DNA of 64,000 nucleotides from Bryum argenteum (taxonomy: Eukaryota > Streptophyta > Bryopsida > Bryales > Bryaceae): positions 5,925,845-5,989,844 of the forward strand of contig CM073326.1 in assembly GCA_037043015.1 (NCBI GenBank). The letters are read 5' to 3'. Both the position numbers and the translations under genes were made by a program. Positions within the stretch are counted from its first letter, which is position 1. Each line of letters starts with the position of its first letter. Below, in pieces: positions 46,636 through 58,560 of this stretch. The notes beneath the pieces are model-generated. The model worked only from the letters and a program-made list of their open reading frames with translations, had not been told where the DNA came from and made no database searches.

Positions 46636-49600
46636 ATGGAGAAATCCATGATCTCATGCCGAGGGTGGAAACGCTCTGCCGGAAATGTTTTAGAGGAAGC
46701 TGGTGCTGATGAACATGAGCAGCTCGAAAGTTTGGAGAGTTGCAAACGTCGTCGGACCAAATTTGATATATTCATAAATCACCGGGGGCCTGATGGTAAA
46801 GCTTTTGCCTCTCATCTTGCGGAAGCGCTTACGTTAAAAGGGTACGCTCCTTTCTTTGATCAAACAGGACTGGTGCGGGGGGAGCGTGTCCCCGAGGCGA
46901 TCAGAGTTGCCATTCAAGATGCGTGCGTTCACTTGGCAATATTCACCCCCCTCTACGCGGAGTCCAAGTACTGCCTGGACGAGCTAGCTAACATGGTGGA
47001 GTGTGTAAAGAAGGATTCTCATGGCAGCGTAAAGTTGATACCTATCTTCTTGAAAGTGACTCCTTCGAGTCTTCGGTGTGTAGAGAGAGGGCCTTTCTAT
47101 GAAGCATTCGAGCACCATAAGCAGAGAGATCGAGGCTCACGCATTCATGTTTGGAAGAATGCTCTTCATGAGGCTGCCGACATGATGGGCTTTGAAAGTG
47201 ATAAATTCAAGTAAGTCCTGAAGCATCATACATGAATGGCGATTTTGACTTTGAAATATTGTGATTGACAATGAATAGTAGATTGAGGGCATGGTGTATT
47301 GAGAGAGAGAGCCCAATAGTACTGACCTCTTTATGGATATTAATTTTCTTAATGATAGAGTATGAGTCCGTTTCGTATGGATCTTGATTGTGTGCAGGAA
47401 TGAAAGTGAGCTCAAAATCGCTATTGTTGATCGAGTTGAAGAGATGATCGATTCAGTGCGAGTCGAAAGAACAGAGCGTATTCCAAATCGCATTGTTGGT
47501 CGTAAGCATCTGCTTCGATTAGGTCTCAGTAAACTTGAATTCATGGGGAACAATGTTGCCATACTTGGCATTTGGGGCGCAGGTGGCATTGGCAAAACAA
47601 CTCTTGCGAAGGAATTATACAATCATTACTCAATGCAACGATTATTTTGGTACCAAGCTTTCTTGGAGCTAGGCAAAGGTAAAGATGTGGTGCATTTGCA
47701 AAATCAAGTACTTAAGCTGCTCGGCAAAAAGGAGAAAAATGTGGCTGAAACGTACCGAGGTTATTTCAAGAAACTCGTCAGTGATAGAGTGCTAGTTGTA
47801 TTAGATGACATCTCCTACCTGCAACATTTCACGGAGCTCATACCGGACTTGAAGAAACTTGGAGGTGGGAGTCGTATCATTTTAACATCACGTGACAAGG
47901 ATGTCTTAGATTTGGCCTTCAAGGAAGCACCTCAAGCTCACTATTTAGTTGAGATGCCGGTGCTAAACTTTCATGAGTCATTGGAGTTGTTTTGTGTTCA
48001 CGCATTCCTGAACAAATCAATTCCAAACCATAAGCACCGATTGTACCCTCTTGCAAAGAAAGTAACAGATATGTGTAAGGGATTACCATTGGCGGTGGAA
48101 ATCATTGGAAAGTATCTATATAATAGGTCGGAAGAAGAGTGGGAAGAGGAAGCTCGAGAAATGAGCCCCAATTTGGACGTCCTCGATACACTAAGTATGA
48201 GCTACAAGGGACTTCGTTCGAAGTCGGACAAGATGATGTTCTTGGATATTGCGTGTCTCATGGTTGGACTTCTGAAGGAAGATGCTGTAGACATTTGGGA
48301 GTCTTGTGCGTCACGTGATTCGAATCCTCCGTGTAGACCTAACTACTGTTTGACCTCTAGAAAGGTGAAGGGCTCCTTGCAAACTTTAATAAACAAGTCA
48401 CTTGTGAAAGTGAGCTATGAGGGAAGATTGACCATGCACGACCTCATCCAAGAGATGGGTAGAAAGATGGTTCAAGACGAGTTGGTAGATGGAGGACATC
48501 GCGGCGTCGGAGAATACAGCCACTTGTGGGATCCTGCAGACGTCGAGGATGTTCTAAATGATGAAGAGGTATGCATATTAAACATCTTTGTATATAGTAC
48601 AATCCAACATGTGTTGCATTTCCATTTGCAATTTTGAAACTCTTTGAATTGTTTTACTTTTACTTTTCAACTGTGGGAGGATTATATGGAATTCATTCTA
48701 TTGAATCATATGCGTTTTGGATCCTTTAGGTGTACGGAAAGTACTAGTGTCTCAAAATGAAAACTCTATTTTGGGGAATGATCTTGTCATATTCTTTGAT
48801 TTTGATAATAAAATCATTGAGTAATATATGTGATGAGTTTATAAAATTTGATTTTATTATTGTATAGGATACAGTTCTGTCTATATCGTGTGTAATTCAG
48901 AGACGTATTGTATGTAGGGAAAAATCTCCTATTTGTGACTCTAAAGTTTTTCTAATAATTCTCTCCTTTGTATTCAAGTCTGAGGCAATTGAATTCAAAT
49001 ATTAGATCTAGATATGATTAAACATAGTGAAAGAAGGCATTTCCACAAAAAGTTTAGCATTGTAGAGGCCCAACATGGCATGAAGTTTACAACATGTCGT
49101 CATAAATAGCAACTATTTTATTATAAAATAGAGCACCTACTACCACCAAGTTCTAACACCTCAAGTGGCTATTAGAGCTTCCATTTGGTTGGGCATCGTA
49201 TAAACGAACTTCCTAATACTTTCTTGACATACATTCTCTTTTGCCAAATCGTCTAATGTGCATGTTTTGTTTTTACTTTGTGGTCTTTTATTTAAATTGG
49301 TTTAGTCCTCATGTTCTCTATGGGATTGAGTTGCTATAAATTTGGTAGGCATCTATTAGTGTTTAGGCACATAATGTTAAACATAAAAAATAATTACTAC
49401 TTAACACAATTTAATCAAAGAATTTTAAGAGCAATATATGTACACTATTTGTGACAGTTTCTCCCTCAAAAGCTTTCTAAGGTATGTCAAAAACTAACAT
49501 ACTCACGAATCATGTACATGCGATTGTAAATTCTCTCAACTTCAAACTTCTTGCAAATCTCATACTTGACATTAGTCTTTGTGTGTGGAAATTGAGCTTG

Positions 49601-51713
49601 ATGTCGATTAAGTAATCCACAAAATCAATGCAAATTGATTTTTAGATTTTATATTGACTTAAAAAAACGTTAACATACTTCTCTAAAACAAGAGAAATTT
49701 CCTTATAATATCTTCAGCAACTTGCCAAAATTTCAACTCGAATGTAGACATTGCCAGAGTTTGGAGAGATGTTTTAAACTATATAGGGTTCTAAGATATG
49801 TTGACACTTGGTTAGTTTCCCTAACTAGCATCTGCGTATTGATTTGTGGCATTACAATAATAGCAGTTCTCATTTGAAACTTTTGGATCATGCCTAGTAT
49901 TTGTGGAGCTCGTATCATAAATAGTGTGACTCATATTGTAATTTTTAGTTACAATTTTTGAATGTTGTGTGTTCTCATTTAGTGGTTCTTGTTACTTGAC
50001 ACTTGTTCAGGGGACAAAGGAAGTCCGAGGCCTATCGTTGGTTGGGTTGAATGGGAAGACTTTCATGACTTCAGCATTTCGAAGCATGACTGAGATTCAC
50101 TTGCTCCAATTAGATGGAGTTCATATAGAAGGAGACTTTTCACAAATGCCCAAAAAGACCCGTTGGATGCAGTGGAGGAATTCATTTCTTTGGAGTCTGC
50201 CTTTGGAGCTGCATTGCTCGAACTTGGTAGTTTTGGATCTTTCGGATAGTAAGAATCTCACTCAATTATGGGGAGAGCATGAGGCATTTCAGGTATACAA
50301 TTTGCATCCATTTCACACTTGAACCCTCTACTCTAGAAAGATACACATAGAATAGTAAGTGAAATGGGTGTTTACTCCAGTATTAATAATTAGATTAGAG
50401 TCAGTGTGCAAGGTTAGTAAAGAGCTTGCAAATTATTTGTGTTGTGTTTTCTCCACTTCATTGTTGCTGTAGAGTCACTTTGCCTTACTTGGACTTTACT
50501 TCATCAGACAGTTTGCACTATTGAGGTGGTTTTGATTGTGTTTGTGTGTATGTAAATGCAGGTTCCGAAGTTATTGAAAACTCTGATCCTTGAGAATTGT
50601 ACTTCGCTAGAGAAGATTCCAGAAAATATCAAGTTTCTTACGAGGCTAAGGAAACTCAATTTGTATAATTGCGAGAAGCTCGCATCTCTACCAAGTTGTC
50701 TTGGCGAACTGAAGGGACTCGTCAGTTTGAACTTGAGTGGCTGCAAGCGTTTGGAGGCCTTGCCTGATAGTGTGGTGAAGCTCCCAATTCTCAAGACATT
50801 CAAGATGAAGGGATGCGTCAAGATACAAAATCTGCCAGCAAATTTTGGAAATCTTAAGGCATTGGTTACATTCTCTGCTAGGGAAGCTTCCAGTCTAACT
50901 GCCTTACCTGATTCTTTCTCCAATTTAACTTGTTTGGAGAGGTTGGACGTGAGTGGATGCAAATAGTTATCCCAATTGCCGAGGTCTGTGAAGAAACTAA
51001 CACACTTGAGAGATTTTAATGTCAGCAACACACCTATCCGAGAGTTACCTAGTGACCTCGGGGATGTCAAAATCAGTCAATGGCTTGATCTCTCAAGGTG
51101 CCACCAATTAGAGAGTCTCCCCGATAGTTTTGGAGACCTACTTAATCTCAAGCATCTCACCCTAGGTAGGAGCTTGATGTTCAAGAAGCTATCAAACAAC
51201 TTTGGACAGTTGAAATTTCTTTCCTCGCTAGACCTCGCCGAGTGTCCTATTGAAGACGGAGATATACCTTCCAGCTTTGGAGGCTTGCAAAATTTATCGG
51301 AGCTTCATATGGAGAAAAATAAGATGACAAAGTTACCTTGTAGCTTCAAGTTTCTCACAAGCTTGTACTACCTGAATATGCAAGGAAGCCCTAATCTTGT
51401 CGTTGTTGAATCTCTGCCCGTGTCAGTTAGAAGATTGGACCTTGAAGATTGCCCCAAGGTGGTGATTATTTCTGTCAAGGAGCTATCAAAGCTTACAATA
51501 CTCATCCTGTGCAATTGCAAAAGCTTGACTAAGTTAGAAGGGGTGGAACATGCGGATTCCCTTGAGGAACTGAACGTGAGTGGATGTTGTAGTCTATCGG
51601 AACTACAAATTGACCTCCTCCAACTAAGAATATCAAAGTGCGATATAAGTGGGAGTGGAGTGTGCGTGAAGTATAACAACGATTGGAACCAGGTATTAGA
51701 TACTGTCCTCTAA
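46636..51713 (+). pseudogene. TIR-NBS-LRR copy C, one stop in the LRR and last exon lost
   Basis: Exons: TIR 46636-47210, NBS 47398-48568, LRR-a 50011-50292, LRR-b 50562-51692, with borders and phases as in copy B. All TIR and NBS motifs are present: IFINHRGPD, CLDEL, GAGGIGKTT, VVLDDISYL, GGGSRIILTSRD, CKGLPLAVE, MHDLIQEMGR. TAG at 50964-50966 (TCT in A and B) stops the protein at about 810 aa, after roughly five LRRs. The remainder of the exon is open to 51713 when read into the next intron. Exon 5 is missing: a 256-bp MITE and then unrelated module-2 sequence follow. A truncated TIR-NBS-partial-LRR protein could still be made, so it may not be inert. Confidence 0.88.
48569..50010 (+). other. 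Intron between NBS and LRR exons of copy C
   Basis: A 1.44-kb AT-rich intron from GTATGC to TTGTTCAG, aligned with those of copies A and B. No gene is seen in it. Confidence 0.75.
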
Positions 51714-51819
51714 ACTTTTCCTGTATCCACTGGAAGCTCACAGAAAGCATTGTTTGCAATATTGAATGTTGAATTGACATTCGAAGTCCTAACATTTCTA
51801 AGCTGAATGTATACGAGGA

Positions 51820-52075
51820 ACCTCCATTCCGTTTAAATGGCACTATGCCATGTGCCATTTTGTCACACCAAATCTTACATATGCGCTCACGTAAAGTGGT
51901 GTATTCTGTGATATCACAATCTTTTTGATAATATCACTCCTTTATATACATTGTCACTCATTTTTCATAATATCACCTTCAAATTCTGTTATATCACATG
52001 GTTTTTGAACTGCAATTCAGAAATTTGAGGTGTGTCATTTTAGCAGCATAACGCCATTTTAACGGAATTGGGGAT
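51820..52075. mobile_element. 256-bp MITE family, copy 3, in the last intron of TNL copy C (GAGGA duplication)
   Basis: GAGGA flanks both sides (51815-51819 and 52076-52080). In copies A and B the same intron reads ACGAGGACTTTTTCAG with no insert. The ends read ACCTCCATTCCGTTTA and TAACGGAATTGGGGAT. It is an independent insertion from copies 1 and 2, because its target differs. Confidence 0.87.
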
Positions 52076-52081
52076 GAGGAC

Positions 52082-53290
52082 ATTTTCAGGCTAGCCTTGC
52101 AATCTTGAAGCACGACTCATACAATTAGATGAAAGATGGATTGGATGTGGAGGTGTTCACGAGCCGTCCTTACGAATTACGCGACGCCACGTAGACCATA
52201 AGAATCCGAGTGTATATGTGCACGCTACGCAGATTGCACCTCGTCATTCAATTTCAAAGGCTGAAGCAGGGCGACAAGCTTTGTGTGTATGCACTTTCCA
52301 GATATCAGAAATGGGGAATCTCAGTCATGCAAGGACAGATTCTTGTTGCTTCCGACCAGCATACAACGGAAGACCCATTTCAGAATTTGTTGCTGAGAGA
52401 TAATTTGAGCAACGATATCCGAGCACAACCTTTTCCTAGAGTCTGCCAAGCATTCACCAAAAAACCGTCACATCTTCACAATCAAAAATAGTGATGTTAA
52501 TTAGGTTGTCATAGTTTTTGCACGAGTGGTTTGTGAAGCACTTGCCGTCGAAGTCGATGGCCGATCCCCTTGCTCGGAAGTTGTAAGTTCCACTGCCAGG
52601 ATCATTCAGCAGCTTACCATCGTTCTCTTTTTTTGGAGCTTGCTAAGAATTTTTTGTGTTGCAGTCAGGTGGCTACCATGTCCTTCAGAAGCTGTGGCAT
52701 CTGCAGCAAGGTCATTTCTGAACCGGGTTACCGTAACAACGCATGTGCTGATTTCCGCATGTGTAAGAGTTTCAAGGAGGTGCAGCATTGAGCCCAACCA
52801 TCGGAACATTCTTTGAAAGCGATTGAGGCGAATCCTGTTGTTGAAAGCACAAATGGGGACTGGGGGTATCTGATGCGTGCTTTAGGGTGGTGTGATAGCT
52901 TTCCTGCTTCGGGTGATTCCCTCCTTCTACAAATGCTAGAGTTTGTGTGAAGCAACGACCGTCGGAATCAAACCCAAATTACGATACTGACTACATCGTG
53001 GACGTGGACGTTGACGTGGACGTTGTCATAGTAAGTTCTTTTGGTTCACTGCTCGTGCATCAGAGGTTGCAGTGTGTTGTCTCTGCAGCAAATCAAAGGC
53101 GGTGGAGGGCTGGATATGAAACATCATCACTCGACGGTACTTGCTGTTTCGCATTATCACTCGAGCGGAGGGAGAAGGTGCATGTCCACTGACAATGGTC
53201 TCTCGACAACCCTTCTTGTGAGACCGTCTTCATGGTACGGATGTCTATATACTCCGGCAGTAAGGACTCTGTTCGAGCATGTTGTACCAA
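52082..53290 (+). pseudogene. C-terminal module 2 fused behind copy C
   Basis: Right after TTTTCAGGCTAG the sequence switches to that found at about 6380 behind copy A (CTTGCAATCTTGAAGCACGA), so about 1.8 kb including true exon 5 has gone. One frame reads LDVEVFTSRPYELRDAT, a stop, and then from 52210 an open 93 codons (MYMCTLRRLHLVIQ .. QGQILVASDQHTTEDPF), which matches exon 5. Next come a block ending GTAAGT near 52585, the Cys-rich segment SCGICSKVISEPGYRNNAC (from 52679), an Asp-Val repeat near 52985-53027 and the RRWRAGYETSSLDG block (about 53040-53260). Confidence 0.55.
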
Positions 53291-54560
53291 CTTATGATTC
53301 ACTCTGGTGCAATTCATTATGAATTCATTCTATTGATGTGCTTCCACTTCTGGAGTAGCTGAAATGTATTCTGGATTGAGTAGGATAAGAAACTGGCCAT
53401 TGAACTCTCGTCCGAGAACTCAATCTCCTTCGCATGCTTTTCCAAGTGGGCCACTATTGTGTTCAGATAGATAGGAACTCCGGTCCCTTTTCAAGGGGCC
53501 GGCGTGAATGAAGTGTCTGTTCGTAATGCTAATATCCCGATGGCCACCGGACAAGGGGAAATTGAAACAATACTACTTCCCCTCAAATATTGTGTTCACT
53601 CTTTAGTAAGTACTGCACATCGATTCACCTTTCTCCATTCAGTATACTTCTGAATCACATTATTCGCATGTATCTGATGTGAGATGGAAACTTCCTCACT
53701 CGCTCATTTGTGATGTTTGTTTGATTCAATAAGATGAGATTCTGATTCCGTTGGGCCGCAGGTCGCTTCGGAAATGGCGCTTGGGGCATCTCACGAAGGT
53801 AATACTTAGGTCTGAAGAAATGCAGGAGTGCAGTACATGGAGTAATACAACACATATAACTTTGGGGAGTTTTACAATAGAGAAAGTGGAGTGGGCGAAT
53901 GCAATGGAAACATCAACCCCCTGAAATCTCATGATCTGTAGAGTCTTCAAGACCTCTGATTTATCTTTGGTCCCTTCAAATGCATGCAATTTTCTTTTTC
54001 TTTTTCTTTTTTTTGTTCCATGATCCCAACGGAGCGTGAAGTGAAGCTCATGGCAATTTTGCATTTGTGAATGGGCATGCACTTACACGGTAGGATGAAG
54101 AACAATAGTGGGCCCGGCGAAATCAAGCTTTTTTTTTTTCGGGCCTTTGTAAATAAAATTCAGTACACCTTCGTGTAAATTTTTAAGCATTTCTTTGATA
54201 AGTATTGTGAGGGTAAAAATTATGTAGACACTTACGTACGTACGTCACCTACGAGTAAGAATGTGGAGAACCTCATGTCAAATTGACTTCCAATAATGGT
54301 GTTTTTGGCCCCCAAACATCACTTTCCCATTTAAGAACAAGGAAAATTACTTATTTTTCGACTTTGATTATTACGAAAGCACAAATGGTGAAATCTAGAC
54401 CTAAGATTTGGCATACATGTACATGTGTAAGCTAGGTGCTAGATCTTACGGTCACATCTCTCAAATCATGTTTGGAAGTGAAAAAGTGCACCTTGCATTA
54501 AAAATGGGCTATTATTGACGGATTTGAGACCACTCGCCTTTAGGGTGAAGCAATTTCAAC
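53291..54560. other. Third copy of the downstream intergenic DNA, then end of the tandem array
   Basis: It aligns with 7655-8760 and 36649-37770 until about 54540, where similarity stops. This marks the edge of the repeated array. There is no gene. Confidence 0.6.
53466..53587 (-). mobile_element. Short retroposon with microsatellite tail, 11-bp target duplication
   Basis: A 122-bp insert flanked by TATTGTGTTCA (53455-53465 and 53588-53598). The other two units have one copy of the site, uninterrupted (for example CCACTATTGTGTTCACTC near 7792). The core (CCGGCGTGAATGAAGTGTCT onward) is shared with 9586-9680. GATAGATAG at the left end corresponds to a TATC-type tail on the minus strand. The source (LINE or SINE) is unknown. 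Confidence 0.7.
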
Positions 54561-54726
54561 ATTCAAGAATAGATTTAATCTTATTGAAGAAGTTAATATG
54601 GTCTACAAGAATATATCCAACAATAAAAGCATCTTAGGATTGTATAATAAATCTATTTTAGAAATAGTAAAAATATATAGGTTCTAAGCAAAGTCTTTAT
54701 GAAAATGAACCAAAATAAAGAAAGTT

Positions 54727-54777
<51 letters not shown>

Positions 54778-55310
54778 TGAGATAAAATTATTAATATCTA
54801 GAGATTTATGTTAATTGGCTATATATATAGAGACAAAACTTTAGATTGCAAACTAGTTATACAAGCAAATGAGACCTTGGTTGAACTCTTTTGAAAATGT
54901 GATTCTCATTGGAATCATAGTAAATATTTGGGAATTATCAAAATTAATTTGCATAAGACTTACAACAACTTATGAGAAAGACCTGATCCTTTTTGGCACC
55001 GTAAAATTTAAAACTTGATATAAGAGCAGAGAGACAAATACAATATAGGAAGAGTGAGCGAAGTACTTGTTATTGGTGAATGATAAAGAAATAGGATAAT
55101 CGAACGTGCAATTTATCCCTTATAGTGAGCCAATTTCATGCACACTTATGATTTCCATGAAACTAGAAAACTGCATTTATATTAAGATTTTTAGGTATCA
55201 TGAACTATGAATATATAAAACTATCATTGAAGTATATTATTGATATTATCATTAATTTGAGATTTTTAGATATTGTGAAGTATACAAGGAATTATCAAGA
55301 TATATATTAT
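54561..55310. other. AT-rich DNA with a dinucleotide microsatellite
   Basis: There is no gene. An (AT)n tract of about 45 bases lies at 54730-54775. Confidence 0.7.
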
Positions 55311-55314
55311 TTAA

Positions 55315-56228
55315 CACCTAAGAATCCAAGAACACCGATCTGGTTTTTTAGGCAGCTGAAGGGGTTAAAATTGATATTTTTGCCTAAGATTTTACAGGAT
55401 GTTTTCAATATTGTAATGTGTATGTGGTAAAATTTTCAAAGCCAAATTTCAATTTTAAAACCTTCATCCAGAAATTTTAGGTTTGAAGTCCAAAACGAGC
55501 AATTCAAATTTAGCTTTTTTGAGGTATTCTTTTGTGGAAATATGTTCATTACCAAATTACTGTTCAAATTCCAAAGTGACCAAAGTCAAAAACTTTACAA
55601 TTTTACAAGGGCAACCTCCAAAACTTTCAAAAACAATCTTCACGATTTCTAATAATTTTACGGTTTTTTCTTTCAAAGATTGCCAAAATTTAAGATTTTG
55701 AATTTTTTCCAGAATTTTTTTTTCGAAATTCAGATACTCATAAAGGCACCCCCTCATCGTCCAAATTTTTCTCAAACTAAATATATTATATGTGGTGCTC
55801 GTTTTACTATATTGTTGTTTTTAGACCTTCTTTCATAAAATATAACATGAAGGTCAAAAACGTGAAATGAGGCTTAAAAATTTTGCATGAGCGTACCCAA
55901 CTTGATAACCTACATGGAAAAAAATGAGGAATTTTTTTTTTGGAGTAACAATCATCTTGTTGCCCTTGGCACCATTTTGACAATGCCTCTCAGAGAGCGG
56001 CAAAAAAATTGTGTTGGACAAACTTTGATCGTTACCACCTCACCAATGACAAACATCCAACGGTTGAAATTCTTACCATTCCTTTGTATACAAGTTAGGT
56101 ACAAGATCTTACGGTTCAAAGTCTATATTCAGAAAAAAAAACTTTCTCCATTTCCCTATTTCTCAACGAAGGTGAAAAGTCACAATTTTTGGTTTTGGAG
56201 GTCGAGGAAAGGCTTGGATTTTTACGAG
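55315..56228. mobile_element. TTAA-flanked transposon, 914 bp (family 3)
   Basis: TTAA lies at 55311-55314 and 56229-56232. The ends read CACCTAAGAATCCAAG and CTTGGATTTTTACGAG, diverged at the tips. The interior aligns with 40982-41904 in the same orientation. Small open frames inside are AT-rich and unrecognised. No empty site is available here. Confidence 0.75.
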
Positions 56229-56592
56229 TTAATTTCAAATACGTACTTTGAACTTGACAAAAAAGTTCTTATACTTAGAATATGCAAGGAAGTCAAATGA
56301 TAGTAAGTGTTCATATCTAACCTTTGATTCAATTGAGTTTATTAGAGGGTGTTGGCTAAACAACCATAGGGGGTCAAAAATACACATGTATTGCTTGATA
56401 TTCTACCATGAGATTGTTCATTGTGTAGTAAGCATAATACTTGTTACTTGAAAATGGTACAAAAACTATTAAATTTTGTACAATTTGGTTCATATGACAA
56501 AAATATGTTGACTATAGATCTTAATTCATATTTGATTGAATTCATATTGATTTTTAGTGTGCAAATTTCACACTTAAATATTTGTATTTTAA

Positions 56593-57158
56593 CCCCTAAA
56601 TTTTCAATGTGTTTTTAGGAGCTTAAAACCTTAAAATTGTGATGTTCTACATTAATGCACTCCTGGGGTGTGAAACAATTTATTTCTTTTTTTTAAACTT
56701 CCAATTGTAAGATCTTGTAACTAAGATTATTTTTTGTTTTTGTTTTAAAAATTGATCGATGGATGTTTACCATGTGAGAGATCATAATATCCAAAGTTTG
56801 TCTCCCAAGTTTTTTTGGGCATAGTCAAGATTGTTTTTAAATTTTTTATGGAGGTTGTCCTTTTAAAAGTGGTAAACTTCTAGAATTGAGTTACTTTGAA
56901 TATTGAGTAGTGATTCAGTGATGAACACAATTCATTAAAAAAATCAAAATAAATACTTTTTTAAGCTGCCCCATTTCACCTTGCAACCTAAGGATTGTTC
57001 TAGAAGACTCGGAAATTGAAATTTGACTTTAAATATTTTACCACATATACTTTGCAGCACCTAATAAAAATCTAAGGCAAAAATATTGCTCTTGACACCT
57101 TCATCTAGGCTACCTAAAATTGCAAAAATCTATTTCAAGCTTCAAGGAACTTTAGGGG
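56593..57158. mobile_element. TTAA-flanked transposon, 566 bp (family 3, internally deleted)
   Basis: TTAA lies at 56589-56592 and 57159-57162, with ends CCCCTAAATTTT and ACTTTAGGGG. The interior shares the GTAAGATCTTGTAACTAAG, TTTTTTGGGCAT and TTCATCTAGGCTACC segments with the longer copies. Confidence 0.75.
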
Positions 57159-57328
57159 TTAAACAATCAATACTTCATTTGATCGATTAGAAATTCCCCA
57201 CTTTTGACAGAAATTCTACAAATGAGTGGATCCAACTTTTGCGAACACTATCTTGCTAGGATATCAACGCTATTCTATGGGATGTGGAAAAGTAAACACC
57301 GCTTCAAGCACTTCAAGAAAACCTTTAA

Positions 57329-57907
57329 CCCCTAAATCTTCTTGGTACTTTTTGGGAGCTTGAAACCTCAAAACTGCAATTCTCTACATCTAAGCACTTG
57401 TGGGGGTGTGAACCAATTTCTTTTCCTTTTTAAGAACTTTCAACCGTAAGATCTTGTACCTAAGAACATGCTTGATTACTGTTCAAAAAATTGACCGTTG
57501 GATGTTTACCATTTGAGAGATCATAACATCCAAAGTCTATCTCCCAAGTTTTTTTGGGCATTGCGAAGATTGGTTTTGAAAATTTTGAAGGCTGCCCTTG
57601 TAAAATTGGTGAACTTTTTGACTTGAGTCACTTCGAAATTTGAGTAGTGGTTTAGTAATGAACATGTTTCAAAAAACAAAATTTAAAAAAGTTACTTTTT
57701 TTAAGTTGCCCCATCTCGGCTCGCAACCCAAGGATCGTCCTAGAAAACTCAAAAATTGGAATTTGACTTTGCAAGTTTTACCACATACACTTTGCAATAT
57801 AAGGAGGACCCGATAAAAATCTTAAGCAAAAATATTACTTCTAACCCCTTCATCTAGGCTGCCCGGAATTGCAAAAACCCATTTCGGGCTTCAAGGAAAG
57901 TTAGGGG
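57329..57907. mobile_element. TTAA-flanked transposon, 579 bp (family 3, internally deleted)
   Basis: TTAA lies at 57325-57328 and 57908-57911, with ends CCCCTAAATCTTC and AAAGTTAGGGG. It is similar throughout to 56593-57158 and in the same orientation. The two lie only 170 bp apart. Confidence 0.75.
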
Positions 57908-58242
57908 TTAAGAACATGCAAATTGGCGGTTCATAGTTGAGGACTTCGTCGAGGTAGGCATGTTTTCTAAGCAAAATTACAGTGACTTTTACGCATGGAT
58001 AGACTACCTTTTCACTAGTTGTATCTAAAAACCCATAACCCAATTGAAGGTTTGTAAGCGGCTACCATCTTCCTAGATACCCTATTTGACTTCCTAAAAA
58101 TCGCGTCCTTAAAAGTGAAATATTGAATCTCGCCTCGTCCAAAACGGTTGTCATGCTTCAACAGATCGACTAGGATTTACTTCCTTGTTAATTGTTTATA
58201 ATTAAGATACTAGCATCACATAGCCATAAAATTTGTATAATA

Positions 58243-58560
58243 GAGAAATCCGCTAAGTAGTGCGGACTGGGGATCAAAACACCCAATTTTTGTCGGACTA
58301 GGGACCAAAACGTCAAACTGGGCATCAAAATCGAACTGGGGACTAAACTGGGCACTAGAATCGAACTGGGGACCAAACTCAGAAATGCACCGATCGCGAT
58401 GGTTTTCTGAGTTTGGTCCCCACTTCGACTAGTTTGGTCCCCATTTTGGTACATTTGGTCCCCAATTTTCTTTACTTAGCGGACAACCGAAAAGTGGGCA
58501 CGAAACGACGAATTGGGGACGAACTGGGGTCCAAATTGGGGACTACTTAGCGGATTTCTC
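58243..58560. mobile_element. 318-bp inverted-repeat element with internal GGGGACCAAA repeats, flanked by TAATA
   Basis: The left end GAGAAATCCGCTAAGTAG is repeated exactly, inverted, at the right end. TAATA flanks both sides (58238-58242 and 58561-58565). The interior consists largely of about ten copies of an ACTGGGGACCAAA-like word, in both orientations. It has no coding capacity. The flank could be read as a 2-bp TA or a 5-bp duplication. Confidence 0.8.

Noticed and set aside
54730-54775. (AT)n tract as an origin or scaffold-attachment site
   Set aside because: A simple microsatellite with no supporting structure; function cannot be claimed.
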